From contig CM042038.1 of assembly GCA_023525975.1 (NCBI GenBank), forward strand, positions 7,937,272-8,001,271: 64,000 bases of DNA. The letters run 5' to 3'. Below, in pieces: positions 1-12,231 of this stretch. The notes under the pieces are model-generated. The model did no database searches and was not told the DNA's origin. It saw only the letters and a program-made list of their open reading frames with translations. Each line of letters opens with the position of its first letter. The first letter of the stretch is position 1. Source of the DNA: Smallanthus sonchifolius (Eukaryota; Streptophyta; Magnoliopsida; Asterales; Asteraceae). A program made the position numbers and the translations under genes.

Positions 1-330
1 CCTAGATTTGTAAGTAAACGAGGAAGGATCAGTCTTTGAACCAATAAATTCCAATGTATAAAGGGCTTGTGACATGCAGTGAAACCATACCCAGGGAGCC
101 TATTTGAGACCATATAAGGATTTGTGTAGCAAACAGACGTGATCCGAATGATTAGGATCAAAAAAGCTTTGTGGTTGCTTAATATAGACCGTTTATATAA
201 GATCACCATGTAGGAAGGCATTTCGAACATCCAACAGTGGTGTAGCAGCAGCTATACACAAGCGGTAAGTGAAGTGAACACAGCTCGGATGATTGTAACT
301 ATAATGATGCCAACTTGTGTGTCACGATGA
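1..330 (-). pseudogene. Ty1/copia reverse transcriptase relic
   Basis: Read on the minus strand, this stretch gives broken frames that follow the copia RT core: LDVRNAFLHGDL, then a degenerate QP..F segment, HSDHVCLLHKSLYGLK and APWVWFH. These are the conserved blocks of the Ty1/copia polymerase palm region. In-frame stops and shifts interrupt it, so it is a fossil. It runs off the left edge, so the true length is unknown. No LTR, PBS or integrase is visible in the window. Confidence 0.8.
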
Positions 331-715
331 TGGCCAGTTGTTGCAGTGGCGATTTTGATGATCAAATGACGATGTATAACCGGCGGTTGCGTAATGCGGC
401 GTCAAAGCCAAAAGAAGGCTCTGATACTAAGTCAGACCAAATAATGTTTTTGGGATTTGTGATTGTATTCCAAATTAGGGTTTTACGATGGGTGTTTATC
501 CATTAGCATATTTACATTAACTATTCTCAACTATGACTAGTTATAATATGATCTAATAGTGAACGATCTAGCATATTACTACTTTAGAAAAAAGATGATG
601 GTTGTTTTTTTTTTTGTTTCTAGTAATTGTAACTATACTATTTGAAAAGCAAAAGTTGTTTTCTCAAAATAATTAAATACGATAACGAATAATCATTGTA
701 CTTATAATATGACTT
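331..715. other. Intergenic, AT-rich, nothing recognised
   Basis: No coding similarity, hairpin or tandem repeat was seen here. A short T-run lies near 605-618. Confidence 0.5.
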
Positions 716-1091
716 GTGATTAGATCTTCCCATATAATTAACAAAAAAGGACAACATAATGAGATAGTATTAGGGGTGTTCATTGGGTCGGATTACGGGT
801 TTTTCAGGTTGATGTTTTTCAAATCTTGTGAGGATAATCAGCATGCCTTTGTCCCCCTGGCGTTTGACACGTTCGGCTCCTTGGCGCCGGAGGCGGTTCG
901 GTTCTTGGCTAGAGTTCAGCGTGTGGTCCACAGTAACTTTACGACTCCTCAGGGGCGAGGCTTTGTTTTTAGTAGATTGATGTTTTCCATTCAGAAGGGG
1001 ATGGCGGCGCAGTTTGTTGCCCGTCTACCTACTATCCTTATGTAATTTGCCTTGGTAATGGCTAATTGAATTTTAATAAAAAAAAAAAAAA
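716..1091 (+). pseudogene. 3' fragment of a retroposon ORF with A-tail
   Basis: An open frame to 1045 ends with FVPLAFDTFGSLAPEAVRF, RVQRVVHSN, FVFSRLMFSIQKG and FVARLP. I recognise this as the repeated C-terminal signature of transposon-encoded proteins in plant genomes, probably LINE-type. The GC content is much higher than the flanks, and an A-run follows at 1077-1090, as expected for a 3'-anchored retroposed fragment. The start at 716 is arbitrary: the first codons look like flanking DNA, including a TAGGGGTGTTCAT end motif near 771. Not a host gene. Confidence 0.45.
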
Positions 1092-1467
1092 TAACTAACT
1101 GATCACAAACTGAACCGAACTATATATAAGGAAACCTAATACTATTAACTACTCAAAATATGTATGCGAACTCTACAAAGTTTTCAATAATTCATTAATT
1201 TGATTATTGTGATGTATTTATGATGGAATTGTTTGATTTTGGTCAAACATCGATTCTATTGCAGTTATAATTTTAGGTTAATAAGCTTATTCAACTGTGG
1301 GAGGGAAGAACACTTGATCACTCAAACGTTAGTAATCTAGGTGAATATACAATGATTAAACTAATTGTGACAATTCTAAAAGTTGGCTTTTTTTCTTTCT
1401 GTTAATTTATTTTCATATAGTTCGTACAAATTATAAATATCCAAATCCTTTTTTTTTAGTAAACAAA
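1092..1467. other. Intergenic, nothing recognised
   Basis: AT-rich DNA with no supported gene. It ends at the probable target duplication AAACAAA (1461-1467) of the next element. Confidence 0.4.
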
Positions 1468-2044
1468 CTAAGGGGTGGGAGTGGTACTCTCCCAAACAAA
1501 GTATCCTCTCAAATTACACCAATCATGAGATGTCACATCAATTAGGCAAAGTACCCTTCTAAAGTACCCTCTTAGGTGGGAGTGATACCCTCCAAGTACC
1601 CTCAAACCCTCTTATTTAAAAAAAATAAATTAAAACAAATTAATCATCAAATTAAAAAACTAAAAATTTAATTAATTAATTAAAAATAATAACAAAAAAT
1701 AAAAAGATAATAAATAAAAAACAGTTTTAAAAAACACGATGGGATTAGCCACTAAAAATTTAAAAAAACACCATGATTTTCTCATTAAAAATAATAATAA
1801 TAAATAAAAAGATAATAAATAGAAAAGTAAAAATAATAAATAATTCAGGAGATGAGTGTTTAACAATTAAAGGCAGCTGTCAACAACCATTTTCATCCAA
1901 TTTCAGTGGCTAATTTCAACCATTTGAACGGGTACATATACCCGCTGAAGTTACCCGCCACCCCTTACCCGCTGAAGCCGCTAATGATGCGGCGGTGTTC
2001 CACCCAACCCGCCCACTACCCGCCTTCCACTTGCACCCACTAAG
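1468..2044. mobile_element. hAT-like non-autonomous DNA element
   Basis: The left end CTAAGGGGTGGGAGTGG and the right end CACTTGCACCCACTAAG are imperfect inverted repeats. The 7-bp AAACAAA lies directly outside both ends (1461-1467 and 2045-2051). The interior is an AT-rich stretch plus a block of repeated ACCCGC motifs near 1930-2035. No transposase is encoded. A 7-bp match is one short of the usual 8-bp hAT duplication, so the superfamily is tentative. Confidence 0.5.
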
Positions 2045-2252
2045 AAACAAAGATAAAAAGTGTTTTATTGGATTGGAATACTGTTTATTTAATTTAGATG
2101 AAACTAGTTGGTCAGAAAATAATATTACATTAAACCTCAACGTTTATAAATATAAATTTTGAATTAATCTAATGTTTAGAGTCTATGAATCTTTATCTTA
2201 AAACAACTGGCTAGCACAAACACCCTTTGATTGGTTGATTCCAATATTTAAA

Positions 2253-2585
2253 GAGTTATTTACATATTTCTTCTTCTTAAGCCTCTTAATAACATATATA
2301 CCCAACTATAAAAATCAATTACATATTTATCCATTCCTTATATAATTACCTATTTACCCTTTTATGATTTAAAACCTAATAATGATATATTTAGGAAGGG
2401 ATGTGTATAAATATTTATTTAATTGGTTCATTAAGGGTAAAATAGTAATTCAATAAGTAAATTTTAAAAGAATTGGGTAAATATGTAATATATATGTTTT
2501 AGAAATGGGAAATATGTAATTAAAATTAGAGGTTGAGTAAATATGTAATAAATGAAGTTAGGAAGGGGATATATATAAATGACTC
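2253..2585. mobile_element. Foldback MITE, 9-bp TSD, GAG...CTC ends
   Basis: 333 bp. The left end GAGTTATTTACATAT and the right end ATATATAAATGACTC are imperfect inverted repeats, and the arms keep pairing inward through TACCC/GGGTA-containing AT-rich sequence. A perfect 9-bp direct repeat ATATTTAAA flanks it (2244-2252 and 2586-2594). A 9-bp duplication is characteristic of Mutator-like (MULE) elements. It shares GAG...CTC termini with other elements in this window. Confidence 0.8.
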
Positions 2586-2715
2586 ATATTTAAAACCCCC
2601 ACATGACCATGACGATTGGTATGAATATTTTTTAAGATGTATCACAAAAATATTCATACTTAAAAAGTTGTATAAATGATTAGTGGGTAATAAGCTAGTT
2701 GTTCTAAAAAAAATA

Positions 2716-5704
2716 GAGTTAAAGTACATAGATAGTTCCTGTAGCATGTTGAAACTAAACACCCTTGACACTATTGCTGAGCTGATTGGTTTGACTATTG
2801 AAGAAAGTGAGAAAAAAATGGCAGTCAAAGGTAAACTATTGGATCTGAAAAAGAGAAAATTCGAGGATCTTAGGCAAAAAGCTAGGGTCAAATGGGCAAT
2901 CGAGAGGGATGAGAACTCTTCTTTTTTCCACGGATTATACAATGCGAGAAAGGTCACAAACAGAATTAATGGGGTTCTTGTGAATGGGGTATGGTCTACT
3001 TGTCCAATGAAAATTAAGGCTGAAGCTCGAGACTTCTTTGGGGCTCGGTTTAGGGAATCAATGCCCACTAGGCCCAGGTTGAATTGCTTGGGCATTAAAA
3101 GGTTGTCCGATGGCGAGGCTAATTCTATCTCTTTGCCATTCACTTGCGATGAGATTCGAGTTGCTGTTTGGGATTGCGGTGGAGATAAAGCCCCGGGTCT
3201 GGATGGTTTCAACTTCACCTTTATCAAGCATTTTTGGGAGCTTCTAAAGGAGAATTTTCTGGATATTTTGAGCGCTTTCTTTGAAGATGGGGTTATTACT
3301 GGGGCTTGTTCTTCGTATTTTATTGCTCTTATTCCGAAATCAAAAAACCCGAACTCCTTTAATGATCACCGTCCTATTTCCCTTATTGGATGCATTAGCA
3401 AAGTTATTTCCAAAATTCTGGCCAACCGCTTAAAATCTGTTATGGGGTCAATAATCTCTGATTCTCAAACAGCTTTCCTTGCTAATAGAAACATTCTTGA
3501 CGTGCCTTTGGTGGTTAATTGTCTTGGATGAAAAAATCAAAGTATAAGGGGTTGGTCTTTAAAGTGGATTTCAATAAAGCCTTCGATTCAATCTCCTGGG
3601 AATTCATTGATTTGATGTTACTGCAAATGAAATTCTCTCTCAAATGGAGGCTCTGGGTTAAAGGGGTTCTTGGTTCGGCTAAAGCATCTGTTTTGGTTAA
3701 TGGGTCTCCTTCTAAGGAGTTCATCTGCTCCCGTGGGGTTAGGCAAGGAGACCCTTTAACACCATTTCTCTTTCTTATTGCCATGGAGTCACTCAATTGG
3801 ATGATGGATAGGGCTGGGTCTGTTGGGCTTTTCAGGGGGATCAAACTGCCTAATAATGGGCCTGTCATTTCTCACTTCTTATTTGCGGATGATGTTATCA
3901 TTCTTGGAGAGTGGTCAAAAATGAATTTTATGAATCTTCTTAGGTTATTAAGGTGTTTTTACCTCGCTTCTGTGCTGGCTATTAATTTGAATAAATGCAG
4001 TTTATTAGGTATTAATGCAACAGACTCTAATGTGGCAGAAATGGATGGAATCACTAACTGTCAAGTTGGGCAGCTTCCTTTTTCGTACCTGGGTCTTCAA
4101 GTAGGAGCAAATATGAATTTGTCTAAAACTTGGCGGACAGTCATCGATGTTTTTAAGGCAAGGCTATCGGTTTGGAAAGCAAAGAACTTATCAATTGGGG
4201 GTCGGGCGGTGTTGATAAAATCTGTTTTAGATAGCCTTCTGGTTTACTACTTCTCGTTATACAAAGCCCCGGATGGGATGATAAACATTTTGGAGAGAAT
4301 AAGAAGGAATTTTTTGTGGGGGAGGGGGGATGGGACCTCAAGGCGGATAAATTGGGTTAAATGGGATAAGGTTTGTGCCCCGAGAGCAGCCGGGGGCCTG
4401 AGTTTGGGGTCTTTAAAAACATTGAATCTGAGTTTACTAGCAAAATGGTGGTGGCGTTTTATGTCAGAAGCAAACTCATTATGGAAAGAGGTGATTTTCA
4501 GCATTCATGGGCCTATCAGGGGCTCGGCCTGCATCCCTGGGAGGAGGGGCTTAGTCGGGGTTTGGGGAAACATAAAAAAAAATAGAAGTTGCGTTTTGCT
4601 CCAGGAATTTGAATTTCAAAGATATGGTTGAAGTAAAAGAGGGGGCTTGGCTTTGGCGACACAATGATAATGGCATTTTTTGTGTTAAATCCTTGCGGGA
4701 GCTGATGAGTCCGGCAGGTGTATCTTCGGATTCATACGTGTTCAGCTGGTGTAGTTCGGTCCCGTTAAAAGTTAACATTCTGGCGTGGCGCGCTGATCTC
4801 GATAGGATTCCCACTAGGCAGGCTTTGGTTCGAAGAAAGGTGAACATTACCTTGGATTGTTGTCCTTTGTGCAATCAGAATGCAGAGTCTTCGGAGCATC
4901 TTTTCACCTCTTGCTATTACGCCACTATGCTATGGAGTTTCATTACCAATTGGTGTAAAACCCCGCCCATCTTTGTGTTCTCTGTTCGGGACATTCTGGA
5001 GTTGGCTTCTTCTGATTTGGTTGCTTCGCACAGGGGAAAAGCATTTCAAGTGGTGATGCTAACGGCGGTTTGGTACATTTGGAAATTAAGAAACGGTGTT
5101 ATTTTTTATGGGGAGCGGGTCTCGTTCACGCGGTTGTGCGAAGATCTTAAATGCTCAAGCTATTTATGGGCGAAAAATAGAAGAGAGATCGGGGTTCTCG
5201 ATTGGGAGAAATGGTGCTCTTTTAATTTCTGAGGGGTCATTTTGTTTGGTTGGTTTTTTCTTTTGCTTGGTTGTTTGTTTTCCATGTTTGTTTGTTTTCG
5301 TTTGCTAGTTCTTTCTAGCCCTGCTTAATAATATTCCACCGTTCAAAAAAAAGTTCCTGTAGCATGTTCAAACTTTGGATTTAGTCTATAAATTTGAAAA
5401 ATTACTAAGTCAGTTTCATATTATGCATAAACGTAACACGTTTGGTTGTTAAAGTGGATGGTATGTAACTTTTCTGTTAAATATTTTGAAAATAACCAAA
5501 ATAACTCTGTATTAAAAAACAAAAAATAAAAATAAGTTATTTTGGTCATTATCAAAATATTTAACAGAAAAGTTACATGGCATCCACTTTAACAACCAAA
5601 CATGTTATATTTATGCATAATTTAAGACTGTTAGTGTAATTTTTAAACTTAGGAATCAAATCCAAAATTTAAACATATAACATGGAACATCACGTACTTA
5701 ACTC
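2716..5704. mobile_element. Foldback MITE split by a LINE insertion
   Basis: The arms are 2716-2750 plus 5369-5500 on the left and about 5534-5704 on the right. Outer ends are GAGTTAAAGTACATAG and CACGTACTTAACTC. The inner arms pair over about 85 bp (5423-5507 with 5534-5618), including GGTTGTTAAAGTGGAT against ATCCACTTTAACAACC. Without the LINE and its target duplication the element is about 371 bp. Flanking 9-mers AAAAAAATA (2707-2715) and CTTAAAATA (5705-5713) match at 7 of 9, consistent with an old MULE-type duplication. Confidence 0.75.
2751..5351 (+). mobile_element. 5'-truncated LINE with RT and zf-RVT, frameshifted
   Basis: A non-LTR retrotransposon copy of about 2.6 kb. The first frame (to 3531) carries the start of the RT: DKAPGLDGFNFTFIKHFW, ALIPKSKNP, RPISLIGC and QTAFLANRNILD. 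The second frame (from about 3519) has VDFNKAFDSISW, GVRQGDPLTPFLF, the catalytic FADD (HFLFADDVIILG) and SYLGLQVG. The third frame (to 5232) has the zf-RVT zinc-binding region with CCPLCNQ...HLFTSC. Frameshifts near 3525 and 4610, and a segment missing between them and the zf-RVT part compared with family members, make it dead. No endonuclease remains. It ends in an A-tail (5345-5351) and is flanked by a perfect 17-bp duplication AGTTCCTGTAGCATGTT (2734-2750, 5352-5368). Confidence 0.93.
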
Positions 5705-5713
5705 CTTAAAATA

Positions 5714-6997
5714 TTATATGAACCTTTTTAGATTAAAATTTTAAAAGTACAAAATCAGGTTTTAATACATCTAAAATAATTACTTTTATAAATATAAAAA
5801 CTCATCTTTATACCATAAACCAGGTTTTACTTGTTTGTTCGGAGTCCGATTTAATAATAAAACTCGTTTCTTTCAAACATATTATCTTCAACAAAAGACT
5901 TTGGATCAATCCACCAACTAACCTTGCCCAACTTACTTTTAGACCTTAAACAATATTTATTCGCTTGATATGGAACTTCTATTACCAAGGCTAGAATACA
6001 CAAAGAAATTTGTTGATTTTTTTGGATAAATTTAAAGATTTTTCTAAAAAATGCAGGTGTAATCGACATAGAAGATAACTTATAATAGCTTTGAACTAAT
6101 AAATTTTGATTACAACGCCTTCCGTTATCGATTATAGTTTGCAACTTAAATACAAATCTATTGACCAAAAGTGCATTTGGTCCAATGATATACAAGAGTG
6201 TTGCATAGTGTTCCTTTTTTAAGTGGTTGCAGATTCTAGTTCCGTCGTTAACAAGTAATAGTAGATTTAGGGGTAAATACGTTTCCTTATAAAAAAATAA
6301 AATCTATTGTATTTCAATATTTAGTTAGTGTTGCGTTGGGTTGAGTGGTTTTTCAAATCTTGTTTGGGTGGATCTAGATAGCTAGTCTTGGTTAGGTGAT
6401 TGAATCTCACCTTAAATGAAACTATTCAATTGAAATATAATTAAATATCGTCGTTCCCAAAAACATAAAAAAAAATGGTCCAGTACTAATAAAATAATAC
6501 CAACACGCCATAATCAACACTAATAAACTATTACATAGTATAAAAGATTGGTGTGTCACAAAAAAAAAATCTTAAAATTTGATTAAAATGCATAAAATTG
6601 AAAAAAAAAAAACGTTTTACTCCCTTTTGAAAATTAACGTTTTAATAAGAACCCTTCCATCGCACCCATATCGGACGGATACGTGGACCCTAGTAGCGTT
6701 GGATTCAGACATCTCACACAGATATATTATTATTTTTTAATTAGTATTTGAAAGCATAGAGAAATAAGCGTGTTTAAGATATCGATGAAAATATGGCTTC
6801 ACAGCTAATATGACGTATTCTGACATGTTTAAAAGTAGATACATCGAAGATCCTGTGACAAATTATTATTATGTAGGGAATATTATCATTTATATAGATA
6901 AAAATATGTTACAAACTTCTTTTTGGCTAACAATCCATTAATTCTTTAATTGTGTAGATGTATAAAACAACGTATACAAACATCATCATGTATTCAT
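5714..6997. other. Intergenic, no supported gene
   Basis: AT-rich DNA. A 114-codon open frame on the minus strand (5851-6195) shows no family I recognise and has no splice or promoter context, so it is not annotated. The part next to 6998 is the expected 3' untranslated and downstream region of the transporter gene. Confidence 0.4.
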
Positions 6998-8878
6998 TCA
7001 TGTCCCCTTTCCACCACTTCCGGCCACTGCCATCTCCATCTCCGCCCTCTCCGCCTGCTCCCGGAACTTCTTATAAATATCACCGGCATAAAACTTCCTA
7101 GTCCTAACCACCAAAACAAGCGACACAAGTGCACCAAAAACAGTAACTGCAGTTATAATCAGAAACGCCACCTTAAAACAATCAACCCCAACACAATTCA
7201 AGGCCTCACCCGTCTTCCTAGTAATCCCCAACACCCTCATCTGCCTCTCCGCCTCATTGTCGTACAACTTTCCGGTCACCTTCACGTTTAAAATATACAA
7301 CCCGATCGGGCTAGCCACTGACCCGAAGTTGTACAACGTTGAGTAGTATTTCAGCCCAAAAATCTCCGATATGATCGCGAAAAGCAACGGCCATTGAGCC
7401 CCGAAACAAAACCCGATTATAACCGAAGCGAAATAGAGCGAATTCGGGACCCCGAATGCGATTAAAATGTGGCCAACGCAAGATAGGATTATGGTTAACG
7501 TTAGCATTAACGGTCTTGGGAATTTGTACCTTTTTAGAAGATATTCCGACCCGAATCCGGCGGTTACTCGTCCGAGGTAGTTCCATATGCTTACTAGCGA
7601 CACAAAGGTGCTAATGCTCTTTGTCGGGTACCGGAGAGACTCGCCGATTTGGCCTAAGTTGTCGATCGCGGTCAGAGTGCCACCGACGCCACAAATCGTC
7701 GCTAAAAATAGCGTCAACATGTCGATGGAGAAGAGTGCTTGGAGGATGGTGTAATCCTCGCCTCTTTCCGGTGGCTCGAATACGGTTTTGAAGCATGACG
7801 GTTCTTGTTCTGGCTTCGGTGGTGGCGGCGGCGGTGAGACGGTGGTGGTTGGTGGTGGAAGGGGTTTATTAGTGATGATTTTTATTGGCGACGGGTCGTT
7901 TAGCGACAACATTTTGTTTTTCCGACTATTGTACTCTTCTCTTATGACCACCGCGAGTGGTAAAAAGAGGAGGAAAAGGACCACCACGGCGCTACCGCCG
8001 TACTCCGCCCGATGAAAGTGGAAGCTTTTTTCGACTATGATGATTATCATCAAGAATCCGGCTAGGCCGAGCGATATGTAGAGAAGATCGTAGAAGACTT
8101 TGAGCTCGTTCGCTTGTCGTACGACCTTCATGATACGGATTGTACGTACAAACACGATAGAAATTACCGCGGGGAGCCAACCGATGAGCAAAATGAGCGA
8201 CTGTTTATCGTTGCCATAGATCGCTAGGTAAATTTGAGTGATGATAGCGCCACTTAGGCCGACGAACCCCTTTAGAAGCCCGAGCACGACGCCTCGGCTC
8301 TCCGGGAAGTTTTTTACGCATGTCACTAACGCCCCAGTGTTAGCGAAAGATTGCGAATTCGCACCTATACACACATAAAACAATATTAATACTGATTTTA
8401 AAACACCATCAAAATAAACTTTTTTTTTAATTATTAAAATAAACCTTGACTATTATATTTTCAGTTTAGCGTAAACAGAACAAAACAGAATCTCACCTAT
8501 GCAAATGTACAAACACATTTGCCAGACAGTTGGTTTGGCAATCCTTTTAGTGACACCCAACCAAATCATGAAATACCCAAAGAAGTTGAGTACGGATCCG
8601 ATGGAGAGGACGACCCACGGCGGTGTAACCTCCGCGATAAGGCCGGAAAGTACACCGACGTTGCTGCCGACGTCTTTGAAAAAAGAGAGCAAATTGAGGG
8701 TACTTTGGTCATATCCGAGGGATGTTTTGATCTCGGAGGAGTAAAGACCAAACATGTAGGTGGCGCCGGCGGCCGACATGATAAGGAAGGAGGCAAAGAC
8801 CATGAACCACCGGCCGTTTAGAATTTGGTTGGCTAGGCTAACCATTTCCGTCCTGCCGCCAATGTTGGCCGTCACCAT
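6998..8878 (-). CDS. NFD4-like (nodulin-like) MFS transporter
   Basis: Two exons: 8878-8497 and 8364-6998, with a 132-bp intron whose GT and AG fit exactly. The product is 582 aa. Exon 1 carries the Nodulin-like start (GRWFMVFASFLIMSAAGATY, GYDQSTLNLLSFFKDVG). The splice rejoins CLYICIG to ANSQSFANTGALVTC, a hallmark of this family, followed by KNFPESRG. Many hydrophobic segments span both halves, and a Pro-rich cytosolic loop (PPPTTTVSPPPPPPK) separates them. The C-terminal half is MFS-like (GRVTAGFGSEY). Length fits the family (about 550-600 aa). The start at 8878 is preferred; an in-frame ATG at 8926 would add 16 residues, probably 5' UTR. Family members are membrane proteins; Arabidopsis NFD4 is linked to karyogamy, but the substrate is unknown. 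It appears intact. Confidence 0.93.
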
Positions 8879-8937
8879 GTTTGTGAACGTGACAAGCTGT
8901 ATGTGATATTTTGTAACTCGTAACAAATAGTGGGGAC

Positions 8938-8949
8938 AATATATAGAAA
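8938..8949 (-). promoter_or_regulatory. Candidate TATA box of the NFD4-like gene
   Basis: The minus strand reads TCTATATATTGT about 60 bp upstream of the preferred start codon. Position and sequence suit a plant TATA box, but no transcript evidence is available. Confidence 0.45.
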
Positions 8950-8999
8950 AACGAGTGTGTTAAGAGCTGACTATGTTGACGAAGACTTTGATCGATTGT

Positions 9000-9514
9000 T
9001 TATATGTGTAAATAATATAATATTCGGTCGTGGTGTTCAAACGAATATTTAAATAAATAACTATCATATGTTAATGATTAGTTTTTTTGTATTTTCCTGA
9101 ATTTATGGTAGGAGATATATCAGAGCATAATTGTAAGCTGGATGTATTTAGATCTAATTATCATATCTCGTCATGAAGATGATCATCTCCATTTCACACA
9201 CAAAAATTCTCAAAATTAATCACTCCCAAAAGACTTGGAAGAGAGAGTAACGATGCAAGGAGAGGAGGAACACATACGGGAGTGGGCAATCTCTTAGAGC
9301 AACTCCAATGTTGAACACAACAAACGCGTCATATCATATTTTCAGTTTTATTTCAAAAACATTAATTTCTTTTCTAACACTATATCATTTTTTAAATACA
9401 CATCAACTTTTACATCATCATCTACTTTTACTTTTAATTTCTATAATCCAAATTATTTTTTATAATTTACCATTTCGGACTATTTTCATGCTTAAAAACA
9501 AGCTTTTTTAACTT
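9000..9514. other. Upstream intergenic DNA
   Basis: This is the likely 5' region of the transporter gene followed by AT-rich sequence. The short open frame at 9308-9511 is low-complexity and is not supported as a gene. Confidence 0.4.
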
Positions 9515-9960
9515 TAGGGTTTAGGTTTTTGTGGGATTGTGGGTGGGGAAGGGTTTAGGTTTGGGGGGGAGGGAGGGAGGGGTGGGGTAGGGCGAGGGTT
9601 TACGTTTTTTTTTTTTGGGGGGGGGGGGGAGTGGTTAGGTTTTGGGGGGGGGGGAGGGAGGATGGTTTAACTTTTAACTTTTAGGGTTTATAGTTTAGAT
9701 TTTAGAGTTTAGTTATAATGTTCATGGTTTAGCTTTATGATTTAGAGTTTCTGGTTTAGGGTACGACAAGCCGGTTCCAACGACGTTAGAATGAGTTTAA
9801 TCGAAGTTCTTTTGAGCCGGTTCCTCGTTTTTTAGCTTTATGGTTTATATTTTATGGGTTGGGGGAGGGTTTAATTTTATTTTTATTTTTTTTTAGTGGG
9901 GAGGGGGGGTTAGGTTTTTGAAAGGTTAGGGGAAAGGTTTAGGTTTTTTGTGAGGGTGTT
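9515..9960 (+). repeat. G-rich low-complexity tract with TTTAGGG-like runs
   Basis: Long G-runs (near 9550-9640 and 9895-9910) alternate with TTTAGG, TTTAGGGTTTAG and TTTAGGTTTTG motifs. The plus strand is almost cytosine-free over much of it. Several runs of three or more G within short spacing give clear G-quadruplex potential. The telomere-like motif TTTAGGG occurs only imperfectly, so this is a degenerate simple repeat and not an interstitial telomere array. Confidence 0.7.
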
Positions 9961-10020
9961 TCATGGTTCCCTATTTTTTATAGTTCAACAAAGAACCTTC
10001 CCTATGTTTGTAAAAATGCA

Positions 10021-10473
10021 GAGCAAATGACAAATTATGTACTTTAAGTATTAACTAAATTTCAGTATACGTATTTTAACTAAGAAAATTACAAAAAACG
10101 TCCTTTATGTGTAAAAAACCTTGCACATTACGCCCTTTGCCTAACGACCGTTAAACTTTACCGTTAAGTTTGGTCACGTGCCATGTACATGAGGGTATTT
10201 TGGGGATTTCACACATAAAAAGACTATTGTTGTAATTTATTTATATGAATGAGGGTTTACATAAATAGTCATTTTACGGTAAAAAGACCAAAATACCATC
10301 ATGTGCCTTTCACATGACATGACTTAACGAAAAAAACTTAATGGTCGTTGCTAAAGGACGTAAAGTATAAGGTTTTTTTTTAAAATAAATGACGTTTTCT
10401 ATAATTTCCTTAGTTAAAGAATGTATACTGAAATTTATATAATATTTTAAAAAATGCAATTTGTAATTTGCTC
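10021..10473. mobile_element. Foldback MITE, 9-bp TSD, GAG...CTC ends
   Basis: 453 bp. The left end GAGCAAATGACAAATT pairs with the right end AATTTGTAATTTGCTC. The arms continue through CAGTATACGTATTTTAACTA against TAGTTAAAGAATGTATACTG, leaving a smaller central region. The flanks are AAAAATGCA (10012-10020) and AAAAATGTA (10474-10482), an 8-of-9 direct repeat. No coding capacity. MULE-type by duplication length. Confidence 0.82.
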
Positions 10474-10482
10474 AAAAATGTA

Positions 10483-12231
10483 TATTCATTGAACCTCCTA
10501 TATATACATCATGGTTGATCCGTTATACATGAACTTATTAAAAATTCTCTTAACTTATTAGAACGAGTGAACGACGACCAGGAAGTAAAGGCTTTGCAAT
10601 TACGAGTGATACTTATGTATTACAAGATAATGTTTAATTTAATCTATTATTGCACATATGATTGTCCAAGTCTATAGTATTATAATTAGTTTGAGTCATT
10701 AGTTGGAACTTGGAATTTCCCCGGTTGTTTCGAAGAATAGTGTATACACGTTCAATATTATTAGATTCAATAGTTAATTTTTATTTGACTTTAAGTTTCT
10801 AGCTAACAAAAATTTGAGTTTATTTATAAAAATTAAATATATACGGATTTAATGTTAAATAAACGTTGAATTTGCGTTGACGACTTTCAGTTACTTATGA
10901 AAGAGGGAAAAGTGATGGGAAGAGACTCGAACGTGTAATGTTTCCTATAAAAGTGTAAAACTTAAATCGAAATATAGATACAAATTAGAATGTCGTAATG
11001 TTATATTCAGTTATTTTATTAAACATTATATATGAAAATTATAACAAAATCATACTAAAAATATAGAAATAAAAAATCAGTTATATCTGGCACGCCTTAG
11101 TTTTAAATATTTTTTATTCTTTTTTTAGAACATTAAATATTGCAACAACATGAATAACAAAATGAATCATTCATTTTTTCTATTTTTAAAACACATATAA
11201 AACACAAGAAAGTGGTTATATATAAACAAATTTCTTCCTATACATATGAATCATTCATTTTCTCGTATTCTCGTAATAATTTGTTGTTTTGAAAAAAACT
11301 TCTTCCTATACATATATATAATATAATAGTTTGTCAAATATAATACGTATATAGTTGGTCAAAAACTGATACGTGTCGTTTACTCCTTCTTATATGATAC
11401 GTGCATCGGTTTGCAAATAATATTCTTCTCATATGCGATAAGTGGTTCATATAGTATTATACTACTATAGTCAATATGAAGATTTTTGTCATGTATTTTT
11501 AATCTTTAAAAAGCTAATATGGTACAAATATACAATTAATTGTTATTTAAAAATGAGTAAATTTTTATTTGAATTCATGAGGTTTGCTAGCTTTAACTAT
11601 CCGAGTCCCTGTATTTTTTAACAGTCCGTGACATGACTTTTATTTTGTCTTAACCATTTATCTAACGCCGTTAGATTTATTTGTTAAATGAAAGGGTAGT
11701 TATGTCCATTTACATTTAAAGCACTAGTTAGTAGTTATGTAAATTGCTTAAAATGTTTAGTAGTTCTTATTTGTATAAAGTAGTTGGTTTTACCAGCGTT
11801 TTGCGGCGGGTGTCGGGTGTGCGTTAATAAAATTTAAATGAAAACGTATACACAACGGTAAAAACAATGTTAATAAAAAAGAGAAAAAAAATACAATATT
11901 ACCGGTTCAGGTCGTCGAAAACCATAAAAATGAATACCGAAACGGGTTTTGATAATTCCAATGCCGGCAATGATGTGTTCGCTCTTAATAGGTTCCACTC
12001 GTCACGGTATCACAACGGTAACGACACTCGATATAGTCTACGATACAAAAAAAACTCGATTTTGAATAAAACTCCATTTAAAAAAATATATATTTGAATG
12101 TTAAAAAAACTGAAAACAATCTCACATTCCGTTATTTGAAAAAAGTGAACGAACGAAAGTTATTAAATGAAAACGAAATTAATAGAAAATTAAACGGGTT
12201 AAAAGCGTATATTATATATAATAATACATCA
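10483..12231. other. Intergenic, with one-armed foldback remnant
   Basis: Mostly AT-rich. Around 11552-11740 there is sequence in the style of the foldback elements (GAGTAAATTTTT, then text resembling one arm and ACGCCGTTAGATTT), but no second arm or duplication was found. Around 11795-11825 a GC-rich phrase (TTTTGCGGCGGGTGTCGGG) looks like a repeat end. The open frames at 11867-12309 are low-complexity and unsupported. Confidence 0.35.

Noticed and set aside
2683..3531. Frame opening at 2683 taken as the LINE protein start
   Set aside because: The LINE body begins at 2751 after the 17-bp duplication; the first codons belong to the MITE and target site.
5851..6195. 114-codon frame on the minus strand
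   Set aside because: No recognised family, no splice partners, no promoter context.
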